From IMG/VR virus record IMGVR_UViG_3300037054_000044, positions 21,206 through 85,205 of that record: a stretch of 64,000 nt of DNA; one strand, given 5' to 3'. Position 1 is the stretch's first letter; every line of letters starts with the position of its first letter. Shown here in pieces: positions 63,206 to 64,000 of this stretch. The notes beneath the pieces are model-generated. The model was not told where the DNA came from. It did no database searches and saw only the letters and a list, made by a program, of their open reading frames with translations. Made by a program: the position numbers and the translations under genes. The stretch is from a virus.

Positions 63206-63679
63206 ATGCTTTGCAAATGTGGATGTGGTGCCGAGACTAGCTTGGCGAAGCGCACGGACCCGCGCTATGGAACTGTAGAGGGTCAGCCTTTGAACTACGT
63301 GACTGGGCATCACAACACGAAGAGGAAACTGCCAGTCGAGGAAGCTGCACGTCGCTTGGCAATTTCCCGAAAAACGTGGAGGTCGCGCAACCCTAATGAG
63401 ACTAGGAAAATGCGATTGAAACACATGGGGTGGACAGAGGAAAGCATTGCCGCTGCTAAGGAAGCCCAGAGCGAGTGCTGTGCCCTCTGCCAAGAAACCA
63501 AGACACTGGTGCCCGACCACAAACATAGCAAACCCCCTGTGCCAAGAGCGCTGCTGTGTTTCAGTTGCAACGTAGCCATAGGAATGCTGAAGGACTCTCC
63601 TGAACGCTGCGAAGCCGCCGCTGCTTACCTCAGGAAATTTTTGAGGACGCCATGGCGCGGCCCTGTCCTTTGCGGGTAG
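63206..63679 (+). CDS. Endonuclease-VII-like homing endonuclease
   Basis: 157 residues: N-terminal knuckle MLCKCGCGAETSLAKRTDPR, basic linker, then CCALCQETKTLVPDHKHSK and RALLCFSCNVAIGMLKDSPE, the endonuclease VII-type zinc and catalytic elements. GAGGTG precedes ATG 63206. It has its own promoter in a region without structural genes. Confidence 0.88.
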   Translation: MLCKCGCGAETSLAKRTDPRYGTVEGQPLNYVTGHHNTKRKLPVEEAARRLAISRKTWRSRNPNETRKMRLKHMGWTEESIAAAKEAQSECCALCQETKTLVPDHKHSKPPVPRALLCFSCNVAIGMLKDSPERCEAAAAYLRKFLRTPWRGPVLCG

Positions 63680-64000
63680 CCTGGGAGCCTGGCTGCGGTG
63701 AATGCGGGGCTTAATCGCCGCACCTGTCCTCGGACCCGGCTTGGGTACGACCAGACCCACTGTCCATTGGTAGCGGCTTGGCATAAAAGCTGGACAAAAT
63801 CGCCCAGTCCTTTGTTATCAAGCAGATGGCAGGACCACTGCGGAGCTATCCCATTGATTCTGCAGGGAGTGTCTAATTGTGTGACAAAACCCCCCTGCTT
63901 CGGGGTGTTTCGTGCAAATGAATAGCCCACGGCCTATCGGTTCGCCCTGCCGCAATAGTACTCGACCTATGCGACCGCAGGGCACCCAGTCTATGAGGCT
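63680..64000. other. Non-coding right edge
   Basis: About 320 bases with no supported gene. There is a hairpin at 63684 onward (GCCTGGGAGCCTGGC) and a terminator-like hairpin at 63890. The next gene is presumably beyond the window. Confidence 0.45.
63886..63910. terminator. Weak terminator-like hairpin
   Basis: CCCC (63890-63893) pairs with GGGG (63902-63905) around CCTGCTTC, flanked by AAAA on the left and TGTTT on the right, so it could act on either strand, better on the - strand where TTTT follows. Confidence 0.4.

Noticed and set aside
62600-63255. Long open frame on the - strand of the right non-coding region (about 199 codons)
   Set aside because: Composition is unlike the phage's genes (many Cys, Ser and His in runs), no ribosome site, and it crosses the promoter and start of the + strand endonuclease.
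1-64000. CRISPR array
   Set aside because: No regularly spaced direct repeats were found; repeats seen are coding duplications or isolated inverted repeats.
1-64000. Genome-wide recoding of TAG or TGA
   Set aside because: Many genes end in TAG or TGA directly before a new ribosome site and start, so both act as stops in general.

Overview
The window is about 64 kb of a double-stranded DNA bacteriophage genome with no chromosomal flank. I infer a host in Acidobacteriota (Terriglobia type), because position 43796-44380 encodes a DUF5715 protein, a family I know mainly from those bacteria, and several small secreted proteins look like products of that group. I see no integrase, terminase, portal, capsid or DNA polymerase gene here, so part of the genome lies outside the window.

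Layout. Positions 1-25.5 kb are read on the + strand: a giant virion protein cut by the left edge, Ala/Pro/Lys-rich virion proteins (6.9-13.9 kb), a tail-fibre-like protein (16.8-18.5 kb), small membrane proteins of holin or XhlA type, then a separately promoted module (T5 A1-like metallophosphoesterase, dNMP kinase, a strong terminator, a secreted trypsin-like protease, a spanin-like protein and a tRNA-like gene). A bidirectional terminator at 25.53-25.57 kb separates this from the convergent - strand block, 25.6-61.4 kb. That block holds, from left to right, an Acb2-like anti-CBASS protein, a ClpB-like ATPase, lysis genes (RlpA-like, GH24 lysozyme), HD phosphohydrolase, RecA, primase-helicase, SF2 helicase, a Mom-like DNA-modification protein, a DUF5715 peptidase-like protein, a tmRNA, a RecB/Cas4-like nuclease, ParB-AP2, SprT-like and dCMP-deaminase-like proteins, and then a 5 kb run of very small overlapping genes (54.5-61.4 kb). 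The block is probably driven from 61.66-61.69 kb plus internal promoters. The right end (61.4-64 kb) is mostly non-coding and carries two + strand genes.

The genome is heavily invaded by homing endonuclease genes: about 17 HNH, endonuclease-VII-like, HNH-AP2 and GIY-YIG genes, often overlapping the genes they entered and sometimes leaving truncated neighbours (an SF2 helicase cut at its P-loop, an RNA-ligase-like OB fold).

The two most striking observations are RNA-level. (1) On the - strand at about 46.46-46.85 kb the 3' and 5' halves of a tmRNA lie in inverted order, which is the gene arrangement of a circularly permuted two-piece tmRNA. The acceptor stem and P2 helix are rebuilt between the halves, and the tag reading frame is ANENIVVPKAKAMGAAAGC-stop, which does not end in the usual -AA degron. 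(2) Four late-region homing endonuclease genes are each preceded by a leader RNA that folds as an H-type pseudoknot whose 3' strand runs into the Shine-Dalgarno sequence. The paired bases differ from leader to leader but stay complementary, which is covariation evidence for a shared translational switch. A fifth, decayed copy sits before an AP2 remnant on the other strand.
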